Assembly: GCA_036939975.1 (NCBI GenBank)
Contig: JALLPB010002017.1
Span: 4,294 to 16,800, forward strand
From: Cyclostephanos tholiformis
Lineage: Eukaryota; Bacillariophyta; Thalassiosirophyceae; Thalassiosirales; Thalassiosiraceae
Direction of reading: 5' to 3'
DNA length: 12,507 nt
Shown here: positions 1 to 8,040 of the stretch, one piece after another
How the letters are laid out: each line of letters begins with the position of its first letter
Position numbering within the stretch: the first letter of the stretch is position 1
Notes under the pieces: generated by a model
Database searches by the model: none
Seen by the model: only the letters and a program-made list of their open reading frames with translations
What the model was told of the DNA's origin: nothing
Program-made: the position numbers and the translations under genes

Positions 1-105
1 ATTAGTAACATTAAATTTATTCTTAGTAATACATGTTTTTTTACAAGGTGTAACACTTGTAACACTCCTAGTAGATGTAATATTGTCCGTAGTTTCTAGT
101 TTCAT
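1..105 (-). CDS. Possible 5' end of an unidentified gene running off the left edge
   Basis: Reading leftward, an ATG at 105-103 opens a frame that stays free of stops for 35 codons to the first base of the window. The peptide is rich in Thr, Ser, Asn and Lys and begins MKLETTDNIT. No family is recognisable. In AT-rich DNA an open frame of this length arises by chance fairly often, so this is only a possible partial gene. Confidence 0.15.
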   Translation of the reverse strand, partial: MKLETTDNITSTRSVTSVTPCKKTCITKNKFNVTN

Positions 106-112
106 AGTACTC

Positions 113-188
113 TCGCGGAGGAGGAGGAGGAGACGGCCACAATAATATTTAGTAGAACCTCGTGGAGGAGGAGGAGGAGGAGACGGCC
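113..188. repeat. Pair of GGA-run direct repeats
   Basis: Two near-identical copies lie at about 113-138 and 160-188. Each reads CTCG, C or T, then a GGA run, then GACGGCC, and they are separated by about 20 AT-rich bases. The second copy has one more GGA unit and runs into a C tract. This fits a microsatellite-driven local duplication. Confidence 0.6.
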
Positions 189-767
189 TCCCCCCCACTC
201 ACAAAGCTAAAATGGGGGCAAGCCCCCTTAATTCCATCAACCTCATCATGTCCATCGTCCATCAAACAAATAACCCTATTTTTTTGAAATCGTGAATGGT
301 TTTTTAACCGAAGGACTAACAAATAACACACTATTTACCACAACAATAATAGCACAAAAAATAATCGAAAGGTCTTCTACGATTGCAAATACCTAGTACT
401 CTACGACCTTGCCCATTTGTTCGCAGTGGTCATGATGTGTTTCAATAGTTACTCAATCGAAGTATCTCTAAACGTTGTCTCGATCATATTACACATAGTT
501 TTATGCATCGCCAGAAAGAATAGGAGTCTAAAAAAAATTGATACCATCGTACCAAGTTAGACAAGAATCGAATGAAAACAATCGCAACAGTTGCATATGG
601 ATAGAAATACAAAGAATGAAAGTTTTTTCTCAATTCAATGATGGTCGGCGTTGGATTCAATCACAAAGTAGAGTCGATAGCTCGAACAATAGCAACCTTC
701 CATAAATTTAACAAGAGGAACCAAACCAACCAATCTCACGCAGAGCCTCTCGTCAAGCAAATTTACT
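189..767. other. AT-rich non-coding stretch, presumably 5' region of the next gene
   Basis: No convincing coding frame is seen on either strand. The sequence is AT-rich with scattered A and T runs. It should contain the promoter and 5' leader of the gene starting at 768, but no clear TATA or initiator element could be picked out. Confidence 0.4.
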
Positions 768-2486
768 ATGGCCATCATGAACCTTGTATCAGGTATGATC
801 ATCCTCGCCTTCATCATCGCAGGAGCCGATTCAAAGCCTCGCAGCGCGGACTGGAGATCCTCCGACGCAATCGGATCGAAGCAACAGCTCGCAAAGCAGG
901 CGAAAAAGGTGGTCAAGATTACCTCGAAGGTCGGTCGTTCTTGTACTTGATTTTTTGGTGATGTGCCGACCCATTAGCGGCGCTCAACCCCAATCTTCCC
1001 CTCCCTATCTTTTCTCTTTGTTCCTTCGTTCCAACGCCCCCGCTCTTCGCTGAAAAAGTCTGAAAAAACCAGCAACTCAGGAAAATCTAGCAAAACAACA
1101 TCGTCCTCTGCAAAGTCCAGCAAATCCTCGTCAGAGTTGTCCAGTGAAAACATAATCATCCCCAGCCCATTTCCCTCTACGACGAAATCGACGAACGAGC
1201 CTACCTTAGACGTGCCTCCGGTGAAGCCTACTACGCTGTCCCCGACCAACAATTTTCTTGTCGAGTCCGTTCCTTCTTGCACGAAAAAACTAAAGCCTTG
1301 TCCCGAGGAAACGACACAGTCTATTAGTATCAATCAAGATTCTAAAATATCTGGCAAGGGATCGAAGTCAATGAATATCGACAACTTTAGAGGATCTAAG
1401 TCTGAGAAGACTAGCAATTTCGGAAAGTCGAGCAAGACATCCTCCTCCGCTTCCTCCTCCACCTCCGGCGACATTCGAGAACTAGCAAAGCAGACTGATG
1501 CTGCTACTGAGGATGTGCCTTGTGCGAAGAATATTAGAGGCAAGGAAACCGATCAAGTAGGACTCAGCTCTCCTTGCAACGAGGCCATTTTCAACGGAGA
1601 GAGCTCACTCATCAATGCGGATGTAGATGAAAGTCCCCTCTACGTGACCGAAGAGGGCATTTGCTACGAGTATGTCGACGAAGATGGCGTCTCTTGCTAC
1701 GATGATGCGGGCGAAGAAGAGAGCTCAAGCTACGAAAACGCAGACGAGACAGCGACCTTCTCTCTCTCGTTCTCGCTATCCTTTCCCTCTAGCAAAACCG
1801 CAAAATCCTCATCAAAAAGTATGAGCGCATCATCGAAGGGCAAGTCCTCAAAAAACAAGCCCTTGACAAGCAAGGCATCGAAGAGCAGGTCAGGGGGTAG
1901 CGAGGGTTCCAACGGCTCAGGCCTTGAAGTCATAGAGAAGGGCGAATCATCGATGGGCGAGTCATCGATGGGCAAGTCATCGAAGAACAAACCCACGCGC
2001 CACCCCACGATCCACATCATCACCACCCCGATGCCTACCGAGTCCTCTACGGAGGGGGTGTCCTCTACGGAGGGGGTGGGGATTACGATCTCACCCATCC
2101 GATCCCCTGCTGGTCGTCCCACCCTGGCGCCTTTAGTCATATCGACCGCAGCGCCGACAAAATCGAAGACGACGCGCCGCCCCAAGATCCACATCAAAAC
2201 CACCCATTTGCCCACAGAGTCCCTCACCGAGGAGATCATCGGCACGACGGAGTCACATGAGCGAGCGGAGGCATCGGCGGCGGACAGAATCTCGAAGGCG
2301 GGAGGCGACAAGGCGCGCAAGCTCGGGACCTTGGACCACGGAAACGGGCTCAGGAGGGTCCTTAAGAACGCGGCCGATATCGTCGAGGAGGGCTACGAAC
2401 GCATCGCCGAGGCAATCACTGTCAAATCTACAGTGACGACGGCCGGTCCCATGCTCGCTGGGACCAGTGCGTCTTGGGACGAATAA
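768..2486 (+). CDS. Secreted Ser/Lys-rich low-complexity protein, silaffin-like composition, two exons
   Basis: Exon 1 opens at ATG 768 and encodes a clear secretory signal peptide: short N-region, core GMIILAFIIA, likely cleavage after AGA (residue 20), followed by a Lys-rich stretch. Its frame would stop at 948, but a GT-AG intron with a long pyrimidine tract (about 985-1050) restores the frame. The junction is either 933/1081 (CAG acceptor, about 523 aa) or 929/1059 (about 529 aa). Exon 2 has no internal ATG requirement and its frame is open from 978. It contains KSSK, KGSK and KASK clusters embedded in Ser (about 1059-1480 and 1780-1990), an acidic Tyr/Cys-containing stretch (1620-1760), and two related Pro/Thr modules with the cores HPTIHIITT and RPKIHIKTT. 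The C-terminal part (about 2230-2486) is Ala/Glu/Lys-rich and likely helical. Signal peptide, Ser/Lys clusters and acidic patches resemble diatom silica-associated proteins; that role is inferred from composition. Cell-wall or mucilage protein is an alternative. AATAAA overlaps the stop. Confidence 0.75.
930..1080 (+). other. Predicted intron of the Ser/Lys-rich protein gene
   Basis: Exon 1 (signal peptide frame) meets a stop at 948, while the exon 2 frame is blocked upstream by a TAG at 975. GT dinucleotides at 930, 934 and 937 and AG at 1057-1058 or 1079-1080 bracket a strong pyrimidine tract. The pairs 934/1080 (147 bases) and 930/1058 (129 bases) both keep the frame; 937/1080 does too. 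The exact junction cannot be fixed without transcript data. Confidence 0.65.
1929..1980 (+). repeat. In-frame tandem repeats of ESSMG/KSSMG type
   Basis: Fifteen-base units reading GGCGAATCATCGATG with small changes are repeated, giving KGESSMGESSMGKSSK in the protein. They show recent in-frame expansion inside the low-complexity gene. Confidence 0.7.
2043..2078 (+). repeat. Perfect 18-base tandem duplication
   Basis: The unit TCCTCTACGGAGGGGGTG occurs twice with no change and is translated as SSTEGV twice. It is in frame, so it lengthens the protein without disrupting it. Confidence 0.85.
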
Positions 2487-2976
2487 AATCTTCCCCCGAC
2501 GAGTAGAATCAACCAAGTAGAGCAAAGAGCGATGTGTTTCTGGACAAAATATTTATAGTATGTTTCGACGTATTGCGCATCATCTCTATCCATCAATGAG
2601 TCCGAATGTGTACATGGCCGCGGTGATTTTGAGTCGCAAGTGTTGAGTGTATGGACTGAATCGAGAAGTAGCAGTAGAATGAAGTAGTAGAGTTCCGAGT
2701 CCGAATGATGTATGCGGCCGGGGTGATTTTGAGTCGAAAGTGTTGAGTGTATAGACTGAATCCCATTATTGGCGTAGAGGAGGAGAAGTAGCAGTAGAAT
2801 AACGTAATAGAGTTTCTGTATTCGTTGCTTCGTTTCTCTCCAGCCGCGCCAACCCTTCGCATTTATATGAGCCCTCGTATGATGTCTTTGAATAATGGAG
2901 CATGAGATTGTGGAGATTCATGTATTCATGACGTTACTTCAACCCAAGTCATCGGTGGCCTCATCGGAGCAACATT
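2487..2976. repeat. Intergenic stretch holding a diverged ~100-base tandem duplication
   Basis: This lies between two convergent genes. Unit 1 spans about 2598-2696 and unit 2 about 2697-2816. Both start GAGTCCGAATG, share GGTGATTTTGAGTCG and GTTGAGTGTAT, and end in GAGAAGTAGCAGTAGAAT. Unit 2 carries about 21 extra bases (CCCATTATTGGCGTAGAGGAG). No gene is supported here. Confidence 0.75.
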
Positions 2977-3787
2977 TCAATTATTGCGTCGTCGTTTCTT
3001 GTTGTCATTCCTCGTTCCCTTCCGTCGTTCCCTTTGATCGATGAGAGGTGGGGCGGAGGAAGGATGATGTCGTTTCATCTCGGCCTTTCGCTCTTTCGCA
3101 TACGCGATGTGAATCGATCTGATTTCATCGATCAATTCCGCCGTCACCGGCATGATCGACGACGACCATCCGGGCAAAGCATCCACATCAACGTCGTCGT
3201 CGTCGCAGGGTTGTCCTACCATCATCGTCGTCCGGTCGCTCCTCGCGGGCGGTGGGGGTATCGTCTTCCACCGGTGGCGATCGTCGCCCTCCTCGTCGTA
3301 CATGCCCCCCCCCCTCCACCCGAATACGTAAACGCACGCGTCGTGACATGGAAAGCTCCCACGATCGAGGGCCTTCCTCGGCGTGTACGGACGGTATATG
3401 CACCTGTCGAAGACGATCCGTCCCTTGTACTCGAGCGTCCTATCCCCCCTCGTCGTACTCGACGATATCGTCATACTCCCCCCCCCTAACGCCACCTCCT
3501 CCAACAGCCATTGATTGTACGGCGGTTTCGTCTTGTGTATCATGTGTATCTCCCCGCACGTTTCGTCGAGCAATGATAGCGAATTCGACACGAATTGACG
3601 TATCAGTTCCCTGTTGCGTTCCATGGCGTCGTTCTGACCGTCCTGACCGTATCGTATCGCCGTGCAGGGGAAGTTCCAGCATATCCTGTGATACCCCGTC
3701 GTACCACGGGCGCTTTCGTATTCGCTATCGATGTCGTCCTTATCGGTCGATGGGGAGTGGGACGCGGGGTGGGTACGACGAAGATGG

Positions 3788-3820
<33 letters not shown>

Positions 3821-4605
3821 ATTCGTGCGATGGCGCGTCCGGGCAACGTCTCGACGAGCCTCGTCGCGTCGACGTTGTAAGCCACGACGACGTCGCCGCC
3901 GCCTCCACGCACCGTCAATTCGCGCAGGTTGACGTCGAAGTCGGGATATACGCTCCGAAGAGTCTCTTCATTCTCGTAGCTCGTGGCCACCACCAAACCC
4001 CTATCCCTCCCCCTCCCTCTCACTCTCCTTCCTTTCCCCTCCTCGACGATTTCATCCTCCTCCTCCTCCTTCGATCCACCGTCACGATTGCCGTCTTCAT
4101 CCTCCCCCTCCACCCCCCCCACGCCGTGGTCGTAGTAATCTACACCATCATCGTTCCCGGAAGGGGGGGAGGATGATAATACAACCCTCGATATCGCCAA
4201 CGAGAATGAGAAATCCCCATCCCCCACGGATAGCACGCGCATCCCCCCTCGGTATCCAGCACACGACGCGTCCCCGACGTCGTCGTCATCGATGGCCGAC
4301 GACGAATGCGACGAATGCGACGAATATCTCGGGCAGGATTCCGGCCTCGCGTTGGGCACGCCATGCGCAGACGTGAAGTCGACGTCGAGGGCAACGTCGA
4401 AGTTGCATATCTTGTACGCGCACGCCACGCACGGCGGGGGGGGATTGGAATGACACGACGAATGCGACGACGTCCGGACGAGGACGCCGACGCTCGGTGG
4501 ACGACGATTACGGGAGGGGGAGGGATGAAGTGCGCCGATGGCACATCGATGGGTGATTCGTGGGCAGTATAGTCGATCGACGTCGCGAGTGGGATAGGGT
4601 GCCAT
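2977..4605 (-). CDS. BMT5-like (DUF2431) rRNA uridine-N3 methyltransferase
   Basis: The 542-codon frame carries the hallmark of the BMT5-like/DUF2431 family: VGDGDFSFS (residues 127-135), the glycine-rich S-adenosylmethionine loop. Further family blocks follow: ATSYENEETLRSVYPD (207-222), NVDATRL (244-250), RICWNFPC (307-314), ERNRELIRQF (329-338) and GEIHMIHKTKPPYNQW (351-366). Yeast Bmt5 makes m3U in 25S rRNA, so a nucleolar role in large-subunit rRNA modification is expected. The basic C-terminus (KKRRRNN) suits nucleolar targeting. Two insertions split the fold: an acidic loop (about 152-192) and a poly-Arg tract (261-271) from a triplet run. The catalytic core starts near Met122 (codon 4242-4240), so the first 121 residues are an extension of uncertain reality; they contain CVACAYKIC and could be coding, a targeting region or 5' leader. 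The gene is divergent from the transporter and convergent with the Ser/Lys-rich gene. Confidence 0.85.
3793..3825. repeat. (TCG)n trinucleotide run coding for poly-Arg on the minus strand
   Basis: About nine to ten TCG/CGA units lie inside the methyltransferase gene and are read as consecutive Arg codons (residues 261-271). The run is in frame and falls between two conserved blocks, so it probably forms a surface loop. Confidence 0.85.
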
Positions 4606-4936
4606 TATTATTATGTGATTGGTCGGGACTACGATGGCAATACTTCACACCCAACATACAACGCCGGTTTACCCTAATAATAATCCACTCAAAAGAAATA
4701 TGGCGGGAGACTCCAATTTTCCGCCTATTTCCCATGTGTGTGTGCAGTGTAACATAAACAACCGGCGCATGGTATTACCTAATACCTATTTATTTTTTAT
4801 TCTCCATCATAATATTCTAAAAAGTTAGTAGTACCTCGAGCAAACCATTCCACCCCCCTCGTTCCCTGCACTTGCCTGGCCTGGGCCAATCCAACTTCTC
4901 CCCCGCCGCAGCCTCAGGAACGACGCGAATCTCAAA
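4606..4936. promoter_or_regulatory. Divergent promoter region between methyltransferase and transporter genes
   Basis: These 331 bases separate the two start codons and must carry promoters for both if both starts are right. ATTGG at 4618-4622 is a CCAAT box on the minus strand but sits only 13 bases from the methyltransferase ATG. TGGCGGGA (4701-4708) and TTTTCCGCC (4717-4725) form an inverted pair resembling E2F-type sites. These matches are short and could be chance. Confidence 0.35.
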
Positions 4937-5728
4937 ATGTCCACCGAGGCGGTAGCGACATACCTGAACATATTCCTGTACGCCCTGTCCTACCAGCTCC
5001 AGCGTCCCGTCGAGCCCTACCTCGTCCGGTCCCTACTCATCCATCGAGACGAGGGCGTCGTCGTCGACGGATCCTCCCCCCCCTCCCCCTCCTCCGCCCG
5101 ACATGACGAGTCGTCGGCGAACGCGACCTACGGCAGGCTAACGTCGTTCTTCTCGTTGATACAAACCATCGGCTCGCCCCTGATCGGGGCATTGCTCGAT
5201 GGGATCGGTCCCCGTCGCACGTCGGCGTTGGTATACGCGTCGAGCGCGGTGAGCTATTCCATACTCTCGAACGCGAGCACTCCCGCCATGCTCTATTGGA
5301 GCAAGGTCCCGACGCTCTTGCAACACGCATTCCTCGTCGGTCAGGCCACGGTCGTGGGGAGCCGTAGCGTATCGACGAGGGCATCGGCCCTCGGGCGGAT
5401 GACGACGGCGTACACGATCGGGGCGACGGTGGGTCCGGCGTTGGGCGGACGCCTGGCGTCGTCGGATTACGATGGCGGCGGGTCCGACCTGTACGTCGGC
5501 GCGAGGGTGGCGGTTTGGCTATCGCTGGTCTCGGTCGGAATCTCATTGGCGTGCCTTGGGGACCGTCGTCACGGCCACTGCGAAAGGGACGACGAGGAGG
5601 ATGAGGATGATGCTGGCGAGGAGGAGGAGGAGGAGGAGGAGGAGGACAACGATGACGACGACGACGAAGACGTGGGATGTCGTCGAGGAATGGACGACCG
5701 CGAGTCGTCGTCGTCTTATTCACGAACG

Positions 5729-5762
<34 letters not shown>

Positions 5763-6586
5763 TTGCGACGACGATTGCGACGACGGCGGCGGCGGCGGCA
5801 GCGCGGTCAAATAAAAGCGCGTACGTCCCCATCGCGATGTCCGCGTTTAGGTCATTGCACTACTTACGCCATCCGATCGTTGGCCCGCTCCTATTCGTCA
5901 AGTTCCTCAACGGCATCTCGTCGTCTGCATACACAACGATACTTCCGCTGATATTGATTAGCGGATTGCGCGTCACGACGTCGCAATTGGGCGCGTTCAT
6001 GAGCGCGTCCTCGTTGGCAGTCGCCGCCTTCTCGGCCGTTGGTATGATCCCCGCCATGAGATGCGTCGGGAATGAATCGGATCGCCTAGCCCGTGCGGGC
6101 ATCGGATGTAGACTCGTTTCCTTGATCCTTTTTGGGATGACGTGCTCCCTCGTCATTATGGCGGATCGGGCCGAGTCGAAGTCAGACGTCGTCGATGTCG
6201 CGATGGCACCGTCGAACTTTGGACTATACGTGACGACCCTGGCATCGGTGGCGGTATCCCTCTCGTCTCACGTGCATGCGACCGCACTCACGACGCTTGT
6301 CACCGGCACAGTCTCGCCCGACGAGCGCGGGACGATACTTGGCCTCGAGCACGGCCTTTTCTCCCTCGCCAGGATCGTCGGACCGCCGTTGGGAACGACA
6401 CTATTATCTTGGAGTACGTCGACGGGCGCCGAGGGGCTTTGGACGGTGATAGCCGCGTGCGTCATAATGGACGTCGTACTCATGGCATGTCTGAACATTT
6501 GGTCATCGAGATCTTTGAGTATAGATAAGAGTGGATGGAACAAGCCTTTGTTAGAAGTTGGTGGCGACAAGGATCACAGCGACTAA
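4937..6586 (+). CDS. Major facilitator superfamily transporter (SLC22A18/MFSD10-like)
   Basis: A single uninterrupted frame of 549 residues, with a favourable CAAAATGTCC start context. Two bundles of about six hydrophobic segments flank a long charged loop, the classical 12-helix layout. Helix 2 and the loop after it read GALLDGIGPRR (residues 84-94), the MFS motif A (G-x3-D-x2-G-R-R type). ALGRMTTAYTIGATVGPALG (151-170) fits helix 5 with motif C-like glycines, and SPDERGTILG (460-469) is the mirrored loop in the second half. The combination of TPAMLYWSKVP and STRASALGR resembles the SLC22A18/tetracycline-efflux-like branch; the substrate cannot be told. The central loop (about 210-296) is inflated by Glu/Asp runs, a Thr run (266-275) and an Ala run. 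A plasma or organelle membrane exporter is inferred. AATAAA at 6624-6629 is a possible polyadenylation signal. Confidence 0.85.
5618..5645 (+). repeat. (GAG)n run coding for poly-Glu in the transporter loop
   Basis: About nine GAG units give the Glu run within the acidic cytoplasmic loop, followed by GAT/GAC units for Asp. The run is in frame and lies between the two six-helix halves. Confidence 0.85.
5728..5805 (+). repeat. (ACG)n and (GCG)n runs coding for poly-Thr and poly-Ala
   Basis: Ten or more GAC/ACG units are followed by a twice-repeated GATTGCGACGAC unit and a GCG run. Read in the transporter frame they give Thr, IATTIATT and Ala runs just before helix 7. Length polymorphism between alleles would be expected. 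Confidence 0.85.
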
Positions 6587-7275
6587 GACGCAAAAACACT
6601 GACGAGCATAACTTTTGAGGGAAAATAAATCGGGCTTGCTGGGCAGTTGCATATACTGTGGTATTTCACAAATTGTGTCATCATCACTGACAAAGACTAC
6701 GACTTTCCAGTGAAATTTGTAGAAACCTATTACCCTTTTCCCGCAGGTGTGTGAACTCGGGCCCAATGATTTTTTTTTTTCGTCCGCCTCTTTTATGAAA
6801 CAACACACGTATTAAGCACGATGAATGAAGACCCACTCAAACAAAGGTTGCCAGTCGCATGTCAGATCTTTTCTCGGCTTTATTTGTCCTCCATGTGATA
6901 TTGGTTCCTACGTAGAAAGTAATGGCCGAAGGACAACACTCCTTTGTTGGGCCGGGTTGAATTCACACACCTGCTGGAAACGGATAATACTAACTCAAAT
7001 CTCTAAATTTATGTGATCACATTTCGTTATTGTCTTCCTATCAGAGCATCTGACTAACAATGATGTCAATACATCAATTAGGCTGTTTCTGTAAGTAACG
7101 GGTCATCACATGTGCCAGCTGAATTGTAATGATTCATGTGATGGACGAATCTTTTGATACACCCTAATAGACCCACTAGGCAGAGAACATTGAGGCAAAC
7201 AACCATGCCCAAGTAACATGTGTAGCCCAATCTGATAGTGCAGACAGTCGAGAATGAATTATCATGATTGGTATT
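6587..7275. other. Non-coding stretch between convergent genes, with an inverted-repeat element
   Basis: No convincing gene on either strand. It holds the 3' ends of the transporter and FAS1 genes, a T run at about 6769-6780 and an inverted-repeat element at about 6725-6992. The rest is moderately AT-rich unique sequence without recognisable features. Confidence 0.5.
6725..6992. mobile_element. Small inverted-repeat (MITE-like) element
   Basis: The left arm core GCAGGTGTGTGAA (6743-6755) plus GGGCCCAA (6759-6766) is the inverse of the right arm TTGGGCC (6947-6953) plus TTCACACACCTGC (6962-6974). Similarity extends outward with mismatches for roughly 18 more bases each side. The enclosed ~180 bases contain a T run and no gene. 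No target-site duplication could be defined. Confidence 0.5.
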
Positions 7276-7804
7276 TTATGTATGTGGAAACAAGACTGTG
7301 TCAATTACTTTAATGACATCATTGAATGCGCTGTATGCCCCAATGACATATGCCTCGTTGACCATGGTGCCACTATTTGTTGTATGGATGTGGATCGAAT
7401 CCCCACTTAGAGTTGAGACATTGGTTGCATTCATATTACACCCACTGCAGTCTTTGGATATTATACCTGGCCATACGTGATATCTCAGGATTTGATTGCT
7501 GTGTTTGCCGAAATTCTCCAATTTGAGCAAACTGTCAAGTTTCCCCACTGGGAGAGCGGCAAAGGCATCGTTGGTTGGGACTGAGAGGCAACAATCAATA
7601 GCATGTCAAAAATTCACATTGATTTGTGAGTGATATTGCTGCAATCAACACAATGTACGTGCGACCTAGCTTAAAACGTATCATTCACTCACCGAATAAA
7701 GTGAAAGCCCTCTCGTCTGAAAGCACATCAACCCCAGTACCCCCTCCATCATACCTTTGAACTGTGTACAAAGCAGCAATGAGAGTAATTAAATATTCAG
7801 TGCT
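7276..7804 (-). CDS. FAS1 (fasciclin) domain protein, 3' part, two exons
   Basis: Splicing 7804-7693 to 7580-7276 gives one contiguous FAS1 domain. Helix-rich start TEYLITLIAALYTV, the H1 motif FTLFVPTNDAFAAL formed exactly across the exon junction, the YHVWPG segment (YH motif), and the H2 motif VIKVIDTVLFP just before the stop at 7278-7276. FAS1 domains are extracellular or cell-surface adhesion modules; in algae they are usually preceded by a signal peptide, which is not seen here. The frame is blocked by a TGA at about 7821. The 5' part is therefore either in an upstream exon joined at an AG at 7804-7803 or has been lost, since decayed transposase sequence begins about 230 bases upstream on the same strand. 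Domain identity is confident; whether the gene is intact is not. Confidence 0.7.
7581..7692 (-). other. Intron of the FAS1 gene
   Basis: On the minus strand the donor is TTCG/GTGAGTG and the acceptor TTGCCTCTCAG/TCCC. Removing these 112 bases joins FTLF to VPTNDAF with the frame kept (phase 1) and rebuilds the conserved FAS1 H1 motif, which is strong evidence that the intron is real. Confidence 0.85.
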
Positions 7805-8040
7805 ATTCACAAAAGGGATGATGTGGTATCACATCCTCCATGGTTGATTGTGTATTAGATCCTCTGGTTGATTGTGTACTACATAATATGTGTTAAGAAT
7901 AGACCAAAATCCTGCTTGTTGCTGATTTATTATATCAAATTCCCAGATAGGTTTATTACTGATGTAGAAAACCAACATAAAAATCTTACAATTCCTATGT
8001 TGATGATAACCTAATGAGAGATTCAGAATTATTCCTATTA
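7805..8040. other. AT-rich junction between FAS1 exon and transposase relic
   Basis: No recognisable gene. On the minus strand one frame stays open for about 70 codons (8055-7836), but its composition is ordinary for AT-rich DNA and no family is recognisable. A TTAA at 7893-7896 is the piggyBac target sequence, though no matching terminal repeat was found next to it. Confidence 0.35.
7838..7885. repeat. 24-base tandem duplication
   Basis: TGGTTGATTGTGTA occurs at 7841 and again at 7865, each preceded by a variant of ATCCTC. The spacing is exactly 24 bases. It lies in the AT-rich stretch between the FAS1 exon and the transposase relic. Confidence 0.75.

Noticed and set aside
638..961. Plus-strand open frame of 107 codons
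   Set aside because: It overlaps exon 1 of the secreted protein in another frame; the peptide shows no signal, domain or sensible composition, whereas the frame at 768 gives a signal peptide that splices in frame.
1730..2320. Minus-strand open frame of 196 codons opposite the Ser/Lys-rich gene
   Set aside because: It is the mirror of a low-complexity coding sequence with few stops; no recognisable domain or start context.
2593..2862. Minus-strand open frame of 89 codons across the tandem duplication
   Set aside because: The two repeat units are read in different frames, so the frame is not conserved between copies as expected for a coding repeat.
3034..4176. Several long plus-strand open frames opposite the methyltransferase
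   Set aside because: They arise from CGT/GTC triplet runs that lack stops on both strands; only the minus strand carries conserved family motifs.
5037..5810. Minus-strand open frame of 257 codons opposite the transporter
   Set aside because: Composition is Arg/Pro/Ser low complexity from the mirrored triplet runs, with no domain; the plus strand encodes a clear MFS protein.
7380..7410. TCGAATC within complementary bases, resembling a tRNA T arm
   Set aside because: No matching D arm, anticodon arm or acceptor stem at the right distances, and the site lies inside the FAS1 coding exon.
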